A stretch of DNA of 50,605 bases from Bacteroidales bacterium 52_46 (GTDB lineage Bacteria; Bacteroidota; Bacteroidia; Bacteroidales; Muribaculaceae), in the NCBI GenBank assembly GCA_001915385.1, contig MNQK01000010.1, positions 1-50,605 on the forward strand, in the 5' to 3' direction. This document shows, piece after piece, positions 16,453-24,486 of the stretch (position 1 is the first letter of the stretch; each line of letters starts with the position of its first letter). The notes under the pieces are model-generated. The model saw only the letters and a list, made by a program, of their open reading frames with translations, ran no database searches and had not been told where the DNA came from. Both the position numbers and the translations under genes were made by a program.

Positions 16453-18315
16453 ATAATTTACCCTCATTTTGCAATTTTTACAATCGAAACACAATCGCAT
16501 CTCAAAGCCTTGTCCTTTGAGTGTCAGCGGTTCGGGGAGTCGGGTGTTGCCGTTCTCTTTGAGGCATGCCCCGAGCTCGCGGCGCAGGCAGTAGCGGGTT
16601 TCCATAAGCGTCAGCGGAGCGCTCCCGGCCGTTTTTTTCAGTTCGATTGCCGGCTCGATGGATTCGACGCCGCACTCGCGGTAAAACTTGTCGGCGAGCC
16701 TGTTGGCCACATTGCTGCGGTGGGTAAGGCGCGCACCCTCCGGCGGCAGTGATTTCGGAGCGGCTGCCGCTGGTTTCAATATCGGACGGCGCGCGGCGAG
16801 AGTGGCGGTGAGTGCGTCGGCGAGCCGTCGCCTCATGTCCGACAGCTGTGAGGCCGGGATGAATTCGTCGCCGAGGCTGTCGCTGTAACCCGCGACAGTG
16901 AAAACCGTGCCGCCCCATTTCGAGAGCTGGCGCCGGCGGTGCTCCGTCGGATCGTTCTGTGCCTTTACAATGGGCTGCTGTGCGGTGATTACCGTTGAGC
17001 CCTCGCCATCGATGGTGCCCGAAAGCGCTATCGTGTCGTCGCCGTGGCGCGTAATGGCGATGGATATAGGTATCTCTCTCTTTGCTGAGGGGCGCAAGAG
17101 CATATCTTCGCGTTCCTTGTCGAATGAACGGTAAAGTTTTGTTCCCGCCGGGAGTGTCAGCTTTTCCGCCGGGAATATCAAGCCGCCGGCTGCGCGGTTT
17201 GCTCGGAAACCGCCCGAATGTCCGTCGGGGGTGATATATGAAAGCCCGTCGCCGTTGACAAGCGTTGCTGTCAGTGTGGCTTCGATTGCCTCGGGTGTAG
17301 TCCGTTTCACTTTCCCTACATATTCACCGAGTGATTTGGGCGAGTCAAGTGTGGCGATTGATTTGGCTGCGCGTAGACGGGCGGTAGTATCGGCATGCAG
17401 GAAATAATCGGTGTAACCGCGGTTGAACGATTTCCCCAGATCGGGAGTGAATGTAGCCCTCACGATGCCGCGCGAGGCCCGGCAGTAACGGTCGGGATTG
17501 GCATCTATGAGCCGGTCGAGTGCGTTCCGGTAAGCCAGTGTCACCTCCTTGACGTAAGATGCGTCTTTCAACCGTCCCTCAATCTTGAACGATGAAATGC
17601 CAGCATCGGCCATCTCGCCGAGATATGCGAGGCGGTTCATGTCGCGCAGCGAAAGGTAATGCTTCTTGCCTACGATATTCCCCTCGCCGTCGACGAGCGT
17701 ATAGGCCAGACGGCACATCTGCGCGCAGTTGCCGCGGTTGGCGCTACGTCCGGTCAGCACCTGGCTCGCACGGCAGTCACCGCTGTAGCTCACGCACAGG
17801 GCGCCATGCACGAACGCTTCGAGCGGCACGTCGGTGGCGGCATGGATTTCGCGTATTGTATCTATGCCGGTCTCGCGGGCTATGACTATCTGCGACATGC
17901 CGCAATTCTGAAGCCAGCGCGCCTTTGCCGCGTCGCGCGTGTCGCACTGGGTGCTCGCGTGCAGCTGTATCGGAGGACGCCGCATTCCAAGAATGCCCAT
18001 ATCCTGTACTATCAGCGCGTCTACGCCGGCTCCGTAAAGTTCCCACAGCATTTTCTCCACGTCGTCAAGTTCGTTGTCGTAAATGATTGTGTTGACAGTG
18101 ACATAGATTTTTACGCCGAACGGTGCGGCAAATTCCACGAGGCTCCGGATATCCTCGATGGAATTGCCTGCCTTGGCGCGTGCCCCGTGGCTCGGAGCGC
18201 CTATGTATACGGCATCGGCTCCGTGAAGTATCGCCTCGCGCGCTATCTCAGTGTTGCGCGCCGGAGCAAGTAGCTCGAGCGGACGCGGTTGCTGTGTGAT
18301 TGCTGTGGCTGACAT
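16441..18315 (-). CDS. U32 family peptidase-like protein (RlhA/TrhP type)
   Basis: 624 residues. The N-terminal U32 domain has LELLAPARNTEIAREAILHGADAVYIGAPS, and the family signature lies at about 165-200 with EAFVHGALCVSYSGDCRAS and NRGNCAQMCR, whose cysteines are thought to hold an Fe-S cluster. A C-terminal DUF3656-like region is followed by a terminal FDCKNCKM pair of cysteines. E. coli relatives RlhA and TrhP/YegQ hydroxylate 23S rRNA or tRNA in a prephenate-dependent way; an RNA-hydroxylation role is thus more likely than proteolysis. It starts 4 bases after the metA stop, so they share a transcript. Confidence 0.85.
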   Translation of the reverse strand: MSATAITQQPRPLELLAPARNTEIAREAILHGADAVYIGAPSHGARAKAGNSIEDIRSLVEFAAPFGVKIYVTVNTIIYDNELDDVEKMLWELYGAGVDALIVQDMGILGMRRPPIQLHASTQCDTRDAAKARWLQNCGMSQIVIARETGIDTIREIHAATDVPLEAFVHGALCVSYSGDCRASQVLTGRSANRGNCAQMCRLAYTLVDGEGNIVGKKHYLSLRDMNRLAYLGEMADAGISSFKIEGRLKDASYVKEVTLAYRNALDRLIDANPDRYCRASRGIVRATFTPDLGKSFNRGYTDYFLHADTTARLRAAKSIATLDSPKSLGEYVGKVKRTTPEAIEATLTATLVNGDGLSYITPDGHSGGFRANRAAGGLIFPAEKLTLPAGTKLYRSFDKEREDMLLRPSAKREIPISIAITRHGDDTIALSGTIDGEGSTVITAQQPIVKAQNDPTEHRRRQLSKWGGTVFTVAGYSDSLGDEFIPASQLSDMRRRLADALTATLAARRPILKPAAAAPKSLPPEGARLTHRSNVANRLADKFYRECGVESIEPAIELKKTAGSAPLTLMETRYCLRRELGACLKENGNTRLPEPLTLKGQGFEMRLCFDCKNCKMRVNYLGK

Positions 18316-18319
18316 ACGG

Positions 18320-19246
18320 TTATTTCATTAATGCGAGGTCGGAAAGATTGAACGGAGTCTGCTGATAGACGTAGTAGTTGAGCCAGTTGGAAAACAGCAG
18401 GTTGGCGTGGCTGCGCCATCTCACCGTCGGCGTGTTGGCGGGATTGTCGTCAGGATAGTAGTTGCATGGTATCTTCGGATTAATGCCCTTGTCGAGGTCG
18501 CGGTGATACTCGAAGTCAAGTGTCATAGGCGAGTATTCCGAGTGGCCGGTGATGAAAAATTCCCGTCCGTCGCGCCCCATTACGATATAGACTCCGCTCT
18601 CGGGGCTGTCGGCCAATATCTCTAATCCGTTGCGTGCCGTGATGTCGGAGGGGTTGACGGTAGCGTAGCGGCTGTGGGGCACATAGAACGTGTCGTCAAA
18701 ACCCCGCATAAGCTGGTTGAGCGGGTCGAGGCAGCGGTGGCGGAACACGCCTGATATTTTCTCGTCGAGCATCACTTTGTCGATGCCGTAGAAATGGTAC
18801 ATGGCCGCGAATGCCGCCCAGCATATATATAGTGTTGAGGTGGCATGCGTGCGTGCCCAGTCGAAAATCTCGGTCAAGCGCTGCCAATAATCCACATCTT
18901 CAAATCTGAGGCGTTCGACCGGCGCTCCGGTCACAATAAATCCGTCATAATAATTCTGCTCGATTTCGTCGAATGTCTTGTAGAACGCCGCAATATGTTC
19001 TTCCGGAGTATTGTGGGAGTCGTGGGCGCCTGTATCGACGAGGTCAAGCTCTATCTGCAGCGGGGTGTTCGAGAGAAGGCGCAGCAGGTCGGTCTCGGCC
19101 ATAATCTTGAGCGGCATGAGGTTGAGCACTGCTATGCGCAGCGGACGTATGTCCTGCGTCGACGCACGGCGCTCGCCCATCACAAATATATTTTCTTTTT
19201 TCAATTGCTCCACCGCAGGGAGCGATTCATCTACTTTTACCGGCAT
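18320..19246 (-). CDS. metA: Homoserine O-acyltransferase (MetA family), predicted acetyl-specific
   Basis: 308 residues, the usual MetA length. The catalytic triad falls at the same positions as in E. coli: Cys142 (ICWAAFA), His235 and Glu237 (TGHSEYSP). Residue 111 is Glu (TGAPVERLRFEDV), where E. coli MetA has Gly; Glu at this site was shown in Bacillus cereus to favour acetyl-CoA over succinyl-CoA. The enzyme therefore probably makes O-acetyl-L-homoserine, the first committed step to methionine. The gene lies directly upstream of the U32 gene. Confidence 0.93.
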   Translation of the reverse strand: MPVKVDESLPAVEQLKKENIFVMGERRASTQDIRPLRIAVLNLMPLKIMAETDLLRLLSNTPLQIELDLVDTGAHDSHNTPEEHIAAFYKTFDEIEQNYYDGFIVTGAPVERLRFEDVDYWQRLTEIFDWARTHATSTLYICWAAFAAMYHFYGIDKVMLDEKISGVFRHRCLDPLNQLMRGFDDTFYVPHSRYATVNPSDITARNGLEILADSPESGVYIVMGRDGREFFITGHSEYSPMTLDFEYHRDLDKGINPKIPCNYYPDDNPANTPTVRWRSHANLLFSNWLNYYVYQQTPFNLSDLALMK

Positions 19247-19265
19247 TTATTCGTTGCTGTTTGGA

Positions 19266-20327
19266 TTAGTTGCATTTGTAGCACTTGACGTGCACGTGGT
19301 ATTTATATTCTCCGCAATATTGGCATGCGCTTCCAGCTAAATGCTGGTAGCCAAGTTCATGCTGTGAAATTACGTTGATTGATGCCCCGACGGGGTCATC
19401 GACATACATGGCTGCCCTGTAAAATCCCAGTCCGTCGCACACTGGGCATGATGTCTTGTCATGTTTTTTCTTTTTACTCTGACGTTGGGGGTCAATAAGC
19501 TGCCCGTTACTGTCGTAATAAAGACCGGTAAAAGAGCCGTCGCTGTTTTTAAAAGTCGTAATTGTCGTTTTCTTTTTCCCATGGCATGTTGTGCATAATC
19601 CATTACCGTAACACATGCCGCATGGTTGATTGCAGCCCAACCCCGGCCAGAATATCTGTCCGCTTCCATAACATGCTTGACATTTACCTGTCTCATGACA
19701 AAAAATGCAAGGATATTCTGTCGTAACATTCTCTTCGCCGTTAGCGAAAACAGTGTGGTACGTAGTAATATTTCCGCTACGTTCTTCCCATTGCTTCACA
19801 ATATTTGGCTTATTGTTCCCATTATTTGGCGTAGGGGTGGGATTCGGTTTTGGCGTCGGTGTCGAAGATGCCCCGCTCCATTCGAAATAGCCTGACTGTT
19901 TCAGCTGCCTGTTTTTTTTGTTTTTGTTTTTCGATTGTACGGTGACATAATATTTGAAAGGGGAGGTCTTGGAGATATTCCCTTTGCTTAACTCGCTGTA
20001 TGATATGAACAATTCACTATTGTCAAAAGCATTGTTATTGTACGGGAGTGTGATGCTCCCGTATGTCTTGAGCGCTTTACCGTTTACTTTAATTTTGTCA
20101 CCCTGCATATTGCAGATGTCGAGCATCAGCCATGCACCGGCATTATCTGGCCCCGGGACATTTACCTTGATTTTGAACAGTATGCCTGTTTTGCCGTTGC
20201 GCGTGACATTGTCGGTTGCAGTTACCGTAAATCCTTTTGATGTAGAAGTCGTCGTTTTCGCTCCGGCTGATATTGCACCTGCGATAATAAGCAGGATACT
20301 CAGACAATATAGCTTGAAGATATGCAT
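19266..20327 (-). CDS. Exported protein with DnaJ-type cysteine-rich zinc-finger repeats
   Basis: 353 residues with a clear signal peptide (cleavage near SAGA-K, about residue 24). An N-terminal beta-rich domain (about 25-155) is followed by a Thr/Pro/Asn linker (about 155-172) and a Cys-rich segment with CIFCHETGKCQACYGSGQ, CGMCYGNGLCTTCHGK, CPVCDGLGF and a terminal CQYCGEY..CYKC. The CxxCxGxG units are those of the DnaJ central domain, which binds two zinc ions, but J and substrate-binding domains are absent. Function unknown; an extracytoplasmic redox or scaffold role is speculative. GC is lower than in neighbouring genes. It lies 14 bases beyond the PHP gene stop. Confidence 0.8.
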   Translation of the reverse strand: MHIFKLYCLSILLIIAGAISAGAKTTTSTSKGFTVTATDNVTRNGKTGILFKIKVNVPGPDNAGAWLMLDICNMQGDKIKVNGKALKTYGSITLPYNNNAFDNSELFISYSELSKGNISKTSPFKYYVTVQSKNKNKKNRQLKQSGYFEWSGASSTPTPKPNPTPTPNNGNNKPNIVKQWEERSGNITTYHTVFANGEENVTTEYPCIFCHETGKCQACYGSGQIFWPGLGCNQPCGMCYGNGLCTTCHGKKKTTITTFKNSDGSFTGLYYDSNGQLIDPQRQSKKKKHDKTSCPVCDGLGFYRAAMYVDDPVGASINVISQHELGYQHLAGSACQYCGEYKYHVHVKCYKCN

Positions 20328-20341
20328 ATTTTATAATAAAT

Positions 20342-21163
20342 CTAAGATTTCATGATTCTGTCGAGCATGGCGTAGGCTTCGTCGCGGCCGGCGTTGATGA
20401 GCGCGGGGACGTGTACGTCGCTGTTTACGACGAGGCGGATTCCGGCGTCGACAAGTTTTTTCCATTTGTCGGTGTGCGGGAACATGCGGTTGTGCTGGTG
20501 CCACGCCTTGGTGTTGATTTCGACGACGAGACCGGCGTCGGTCACGCGGTGTATGAGGTCGTCGAGAAGTGCCTGATACCACTGTTCGCTTTCGATGCCG
20601 GGCTGGAAGTAGCCGGCATTGCAGCCTATCTTGTCAAGATGGCCTATGATGTCGAATCCTCCGGTCTCGACCATGCGGCACGACCGGCTGTAGAAAGTCT
20701 CCACGACATAACGTAAGTCGTTGTGGAAATATTTATCCATCTTTTTGCGGAAGTTCTCGAAATTGCCGTCGATGTCGACATACTCTCCCGATTGGCACGG
20801 TATGAAATGAACCGAGCCGATGGAGTAGTCGAGGTGGAGTGACGCGAAATATTCATGTGCAGGCCCCCACTCGTCGCCGAGATAGTCGATTTCCATCGCG
20901 CGGTAAAATTTCACACGGTCGCCGTAAGTGTCGCGTATGCGGCGGTACTCTTCGTTGTAGCGGGCTACGTTGTCGCGCAGCATATTGCACGGCGATGGTA
21001 TCGTGATAGGGGAGTGGGGTGAAAATCCGTAGTGCGTGAACCCGTCTTCGACCGCTTTTCGGGCGAAGGCCTCCATGGTGGCGCGACCGTCGCAGAACTC
21101 CGTATGCGAGTGCAGCGTATACCGGCGGCTGTCGCATATATCGGCAAGTATTTCCTGTATCAT
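20342..21163 (-). CDS. PHP-domain histidinol-phosphatase family protein
   Basis: 273 residues. Metal-binding motifs of the PHP fold are visible: YTLHSHTEFCDGRATMEAF (His18, His20), YGFSPHSPI, a mid-protein GSVHFIP, and near the end VEINTKAWHQHNRMFP and VVNSDVHVP. This matches the HisK-type histidinol-phosphatases, which release phosphate from L-histidinol phosphate, though the family includes other phosphoesterases. Its ATG overlaps the stop of the PD40 gene by four bases. Confidence 0.85.
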   Translation of the reverse strand: MIQEILADICDSRRYTLHSHTEFCDGRATMEAFARKAVEDGFTHYGFSPHSPITIPSPCNMLRDNVARYNEEYRRIRDTYGDRVKFYRAMEIDYLGDEWGPAHEYFASLHLDYSIGSVHFIPCQSGEYVDIDGNFENFRKKMDKYFHNDLRYVVETFYSRSCRMVETGGFDIIGHLDKIGCNAGYFQPGIESEQWYQALLDDLIHRVTDAGLVVEINTKAWHQHNRMFPHTDKWKKLVDAGIRLVVNSDVHVPALINAGRDEAYAMLDRIMKS

Positions 21164-22608
21164 TTTACGTTGCCTCCCGTTTCTGCTCTTATGACATCGT
21201 TGGCCACACGCCTGAGCTGAGCCTCGGCCTGCTCCATGTCATCTTCCATTGTCAGTATCTCTGGGCCTACGCCTGTATTGCCGTTGCCGTATTCTATTCT
21301 CAATGCTGCGAGTCGTTTCTTGGCCTCGTCGGTAGCTTTCTTAAGGCTTACGTACTGTTCCATAAGACCTGCGGCATGCTCCGAGGTGAATTGCCGGTAG
21401 GACGTGAGCACCCGGCCGTCGGGCAAAGAGAGCTCGAACTGGGGCGCACGTTTCTTCACGCTCTCCTTCACATTGTCGAGCGCCTTGCGTACGTTGGTGA
21501 AATCGGCGCCGGTCGGCCATGTGTCGCGTATCGAGCGCAGACTCGCGCGCTGTGCGAGCGTCGGGTCGTCAAGGTCGACGTTGACACGGCTTTGCGACGG
21601 GATGAACATGTATATGGTGATTTTGTCGCCGAGACGGTTGCGGTCGGAGGCCCAGAATCCGGCTCCGGTCAGTTCGTCGATAGCGAGCATGTAGTCGTCG
21701 TAGGGTGAGTTGTAGGGCATGCCTATGTTCTGCGGCTGGAGGAACTCCGTGCCGTTGTTGCGCGATATGAATATGTCGAGACCGCCGAGCGACTCCTCGT
21801 TGTCCGATGCGAAATAAAGCGTCACACCGTCGGGCATCAGGAACGGGTAGTTGGCGTCATACCCCTGGCCGAGATGGTCGCCGACGCTTTCCGGTTTCTC
21901 CCAGCTGTTGTCGGCAAGACGGTGGATTGACCGCAGGGTGAATACGCTTTCGTCGTTCTGGGCGCCCCACAGCATTTCGCGGCCATCCTCGGTGCAATAG
22001 ACTACAGTAGGGTCGGAATAGTCCGTGCCCTCGGGGAGCATGTCGGGATAGTTGAGCGAACCGGCCTCCGGCGAGAGCCTGTATGCGTCGAGAAACGCGT
22101 CCTTGTCGACGGTGATGGAGTCGAACACCACAATCTTTTCCACGCGGTCGAGCATGGCGCGGGTGCGAGTCAGTTGCGACGATATTTCATCGGAGTTATC
22201 GGGCAACTTTTTCCGTTTGTTTTTCGCTATATACGCCTTGTAGTCGTCGATATTGCCTTCTGCATCGTCGACACGATACTCGCGTATGGCAATCTCGGCA
22301 AGTTCAAGCAGTGCGTCGTTGGAACCTTTGCGGTGTGCGTCCTCAAACGCTTTAATAGCGTTGGCGTCGTCGTTGCGCGCCACAAGGCATTTGCCGCGGA
22401 GGTAGTCGATCTGTGCGTTTTTAGGCTGTGCGGCGGCCGCGGAGTCAAGAGCTTCGGTCGCTTCATCAAGCGCCCCGCGACGTATCATCAGCTCGATTTC
22501 CTCCATTGATTTACCCCCCTTTGGCGCGGCTTTCGGCGCACCGGCGGCAGTCAAGCCCGTTGTCGCGGCAATAGCTGCCGCCATTATATATTTGAAGTAC
22601 GATTTCAT
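21160..22608 (-). CDS. Exported TPR and PD40 beta-propeller protein
   Basis: 482 residues with a signal peptide (cleavage around AAG-A, residue 23). TPR-like helical repeats follow (about 35-150, RGALDEATEALDSAAAAQPKN), then a central region with WD40-like PD40 blades (for example LMPDGVTLYFASDNEES and GGLDIFISRNNG, about 270-310), and a C-terminal helical segment with coiled-coil character ending in the Glu/Arg-rich tail. The layout resembles OmpA-associated PD40 proteins of Bacteroidetes but lacks a C-terminal OmpA domain. It probably acts in the periplasm. It has its own consensus promoter and is coupled to the PHP gene. Confidence 0.82.
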   Translation of the reverse strand: MKSYFKYIMAAAIAATTGLTAAGAPKAAPKGGKSMEEIELMIRRGALDEATEALDSAAAAQPKNAQIDYLRGKCLVARNDDANAIKAFEDAHRKGSNDALLELAEIAIREYRVDDAEGNIDDYKAYIAKNKRKKLPDNSDEISSQLTRTRAMLDRVEKIVVFDSITVDKDAFLDAYRLSPEAGSLNYPDMLPEGTDYSDPTVVYCTEDGREMLWGAQNDESVFTLRSIHRLADNSWEKPESVGDHLGQGYDANYPFLMPDGVTLYFASDNEESLGGLDIFISRNNGTEFLQPQNIGMPYNSPYDDYMLAIDELTGAGFWASDRNRLGDKITIYMFIPSQSRVNVDLDDPTLAQRASLRSIRDTWPTGADFTNVRKALDNVKESVKKRAPQFELSLPDGRVLTSYRQFTSEHAAGLMEQYVSLKKATDEAKKRLAALRIEYGNGNTGVGPEILTMEDDMEQAEAQLRRVANDVIRAETGGNVK

Positions 22609-22635
22609 CGGTAGGCATAGTTTGATTTCAATTTA

Positions 22636-22667
22636 CAAAGATACGAAAATGCTGTAATAATACCAAA
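22636..22667 (-). promoter_or_regulatory. Bacteroidetes-type promoter of the TPR/PD40 operon
   Basis: On the minus strand TTTG (22667-22664), exactly 20 bases, then TATCTTTG (22643-22636), a complete consensus match, about 30 bases before the start at 22608. It probably drives the PD40, PHP, DnaJ-like, metA and U32 genes. Confidence 0.75.
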
Positions 22668-22723
22668 CCAATAAAAATTGCCACCTATTTATAAAAGTTC
22701 GTCCATCAAATGTGTGATATCAT

Positions 22724-22853
22724 AGGGTGTTGCAAAACTCGATTTTAGCTGACCGCGGTTGAAAACCGCGGCTACTACATAGCTGATTATCAGGAGACCA
22801 CCGCATAGTAGCCGCGGTTTTTAACCGCGGAAAGTTTAGTTCTGCAACACCCT
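22724..22853. repeat. Palindromic element bounded by AGGGTGTTGCAAAACT inverted ends
   Basis: Terminal inverted repeats at 22724-22739 and 22838-22853 (one mismatch) enclose nested palindromes built on CCGCGG (22753-22771, 22808-22830) and an inverted CCGCGGCTACTA/TAGTAGCCGCGG pair. A shorter relative with the same ends lies at 39724-39775. This looks like a non-coding foldback element. Confidence 0.65.
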
Positions 22854-22889
22854 CTACGAAAATGTGTTTACATAGATAGGCATTAATAA

Positions 22890-22921
22890 TTTGTGCCGCT
22901 AAAAATTTCTTTGTAACTTTG
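22890..22921 (+). promoter_or_regulatory. Consensus promoter of the structured RNA/bspA leader
   Basis: TTTG at 22890-22893, a spacer of exactly 20 bases, and TAACTTTG at 22914-22921 match the Bacteroidetes promoter fully. The predicted start is near 22928, about 490 bases before the surface-protein ATG, and nothing codes in between. Confidence 0.7.
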
Positions 22922-22927
22922 TAATGC

Positions 22928-23260
22928 AGACCGTTTGTGTAGAGCCCGGTCATGGGCTTGGGGCGGGAAGCAGTAACCGCGGAGCGCTTTGCTCTGCAAA
23001 GACATATTGATCAGCGTTTATCAACGCTTGTTCTTGACAGTTAAGAATCTCGCAAATTCTACATCCAAGTCAGGAACGAAGCAGCGGTAGACGCCTGCGA
23101 GTATGTAATTCGTGCACCATGTTTCCGCGAGGAAACTCAGGCGTGTTGATTATATACATAAGCGTAGGCTCTGCACGTTGCCGTTCTACTTGGGTGGGCA
23201 ATGCGAGAGCCTTTAACTGGGAACGGCTACGGTAAGGTTCCTGCGCTTTCCTTCATTTAT
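22928..23260 (+). ncRNA. Candidate structured RNA of unknown class
   Basis: No gene is present but stable helices are dense. They are a hairpin at 22942-22959; a 6-bp stem with a tetraloop at 23013-23028; a 7-bp helix 23091-23097/23138-23144 that encloses a perfect hairpin with a GCGA (GNRA) loop at 23121-23136; and a long hairpin at 23167-23211 of about 14 bp. The loop of that hairpin (23188-23195) can pair over eight bases with 23073-23080, forming a pseudoknot. The segment GUCAGGAACGAAGCAGC (23079-23095 area) recalls the SRP RNA loop, but the tetraloop stem expected there is missing, so no family is assigned. It could be an independent RNA or a long 5' leader of the BspA-like gene. Confidence 0.5.
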
Positions 23261-24115
23261 AAAACACTATAATTTAATTTGTTGTCAGAGGGAATCATGG
23301 TAGCGACTTGTAAGACTGATGCCGCTTTCGCATCGCATATCGAAAACTTTCTATTCATCATAAAAGAATATCTCAAACTACAATAAATAATCAATCAGAC
23401 ACCAATTAAAACAGCAATGAAGAAATTTTTACTTTTCATGCTCGGCGCGCTAATGGCGCTTCCGGGCATCGCCCGCGACTTCTCCTACGAGTACGAGGGA
23501 CAGACCCTGACCTACACAGTACTGGACGAAGACGCCAAGACCTGCGAGACTAAGGGAGGTTCCATTTTTAGTGGAGGTAATTACGTCTCCGGCAATCTAA
23601 TAATTCCTGCAACCGCAAAGGATGGTGATATGGAGTATTCCGTCACTTCGATCGGCATGTTTGCCTTCAGTGAATGTTCGGAACTGACATCGGTGACCAT
23701 CCCCGAGTCCGTCACCTCGATCGGCGACTATGCCTTTTACTGGTGTTCGGGGCTGACATCGGTGACCATCCCAGGCTCCGTATCCTCTATCGGTAATTCA
23801 GCCTTCTACCAATGTTCGAATCTGACATCGGTGACCATCGGTAACTCCGTCTCCTTGATCGGCGCTGCAGCCTTCTACAATTGTTCGAGTCTGACATCGG
23901 TGACTATCCCCGGCTCTGTATCCTCGATTGGTAAATCTGCCTTCGAGAAATGCTCCGGCCTGAAATCCTTTAAGGTTGCAGACGGTGAAAGTGAAATCAG
24001 TTTTGATGAGTTTGCTTTGGCTTCCTGTCCTATTGAAGACCTTTATCTCGGCCGCAATTGGACTTATTCCGGAAGTGGCGCACTTTCCACAGGAATCAAG
24101 ACCCTTACATTGGGC

Positions 24116-24235
24116 GATAAAGTAACGGCTTTGCCCGCCAATGCGTTCTCCGGCTGCTCCGGCCTGACATCGGTGGATAAAGTAACGGCTTTGCCCGCCA
24201 ATGCGTTCTCCGGCTGCTCCGGCCTGACATCGGTG
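24116..24235 (+). repeat. 60-base in-frame tandem duplication
   Basis: 24116-24175 and 24176-24235 are identical. The unit encodes 20 residues (DKVTALPANAFSGCSGLTSV) and is in frame, so it adds one repeat to the LRR protein without breaking it. Confidence 0.95.
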
Positions 24236-24368
24236 ACCATCGGCAACTCCGTCACCTCGATCAGTAATTCTGCCTTCGAGAAATGCACCGGCCTGAAATC
24301 CTTTAAGGTCGCAGACGGTGAAAGTGAAATCAGTTTTGATGAGAATGCTTTGGCTTCTTGTCCTATTG

Positions 24369-24486
24369 AGGACCTTTATCTCGGTCGCAATTGGACTTAT
24401 GCCGGAAAAGGCGCACTTTCCACAGGGAGGACCTTTATCTCGGTCGCAATTGGACTTATGCCGGAAAAGGCGCACTTTCCACAGGG
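24369..24486 (+). repeat. 59-base tandem duplication causing a frameshift
   Basis: 24369-24427 and 24428-24486 are identical. Because 59 is not a multiple of three, the reading frame changes at this point. The unit covers the EDLYLGRNWTYAGKGALSTG motif. Confidence 0.95.

Noticed and set aside
16441..18315. U32 protein as a secreted collagenase
   Set aside because: There is no signal peptide, and the cysteine motif is that of RlhA/TrhP-type RNA-modifying relatives.
23071..23100. SRP RNA domain-IV-like sequence GUCAGGAACGAAGCAGC
   Set aside because: The short helix with a GGAA tetraloop between the two loop strands is missing, so I kept the region as an unknown RNA only.
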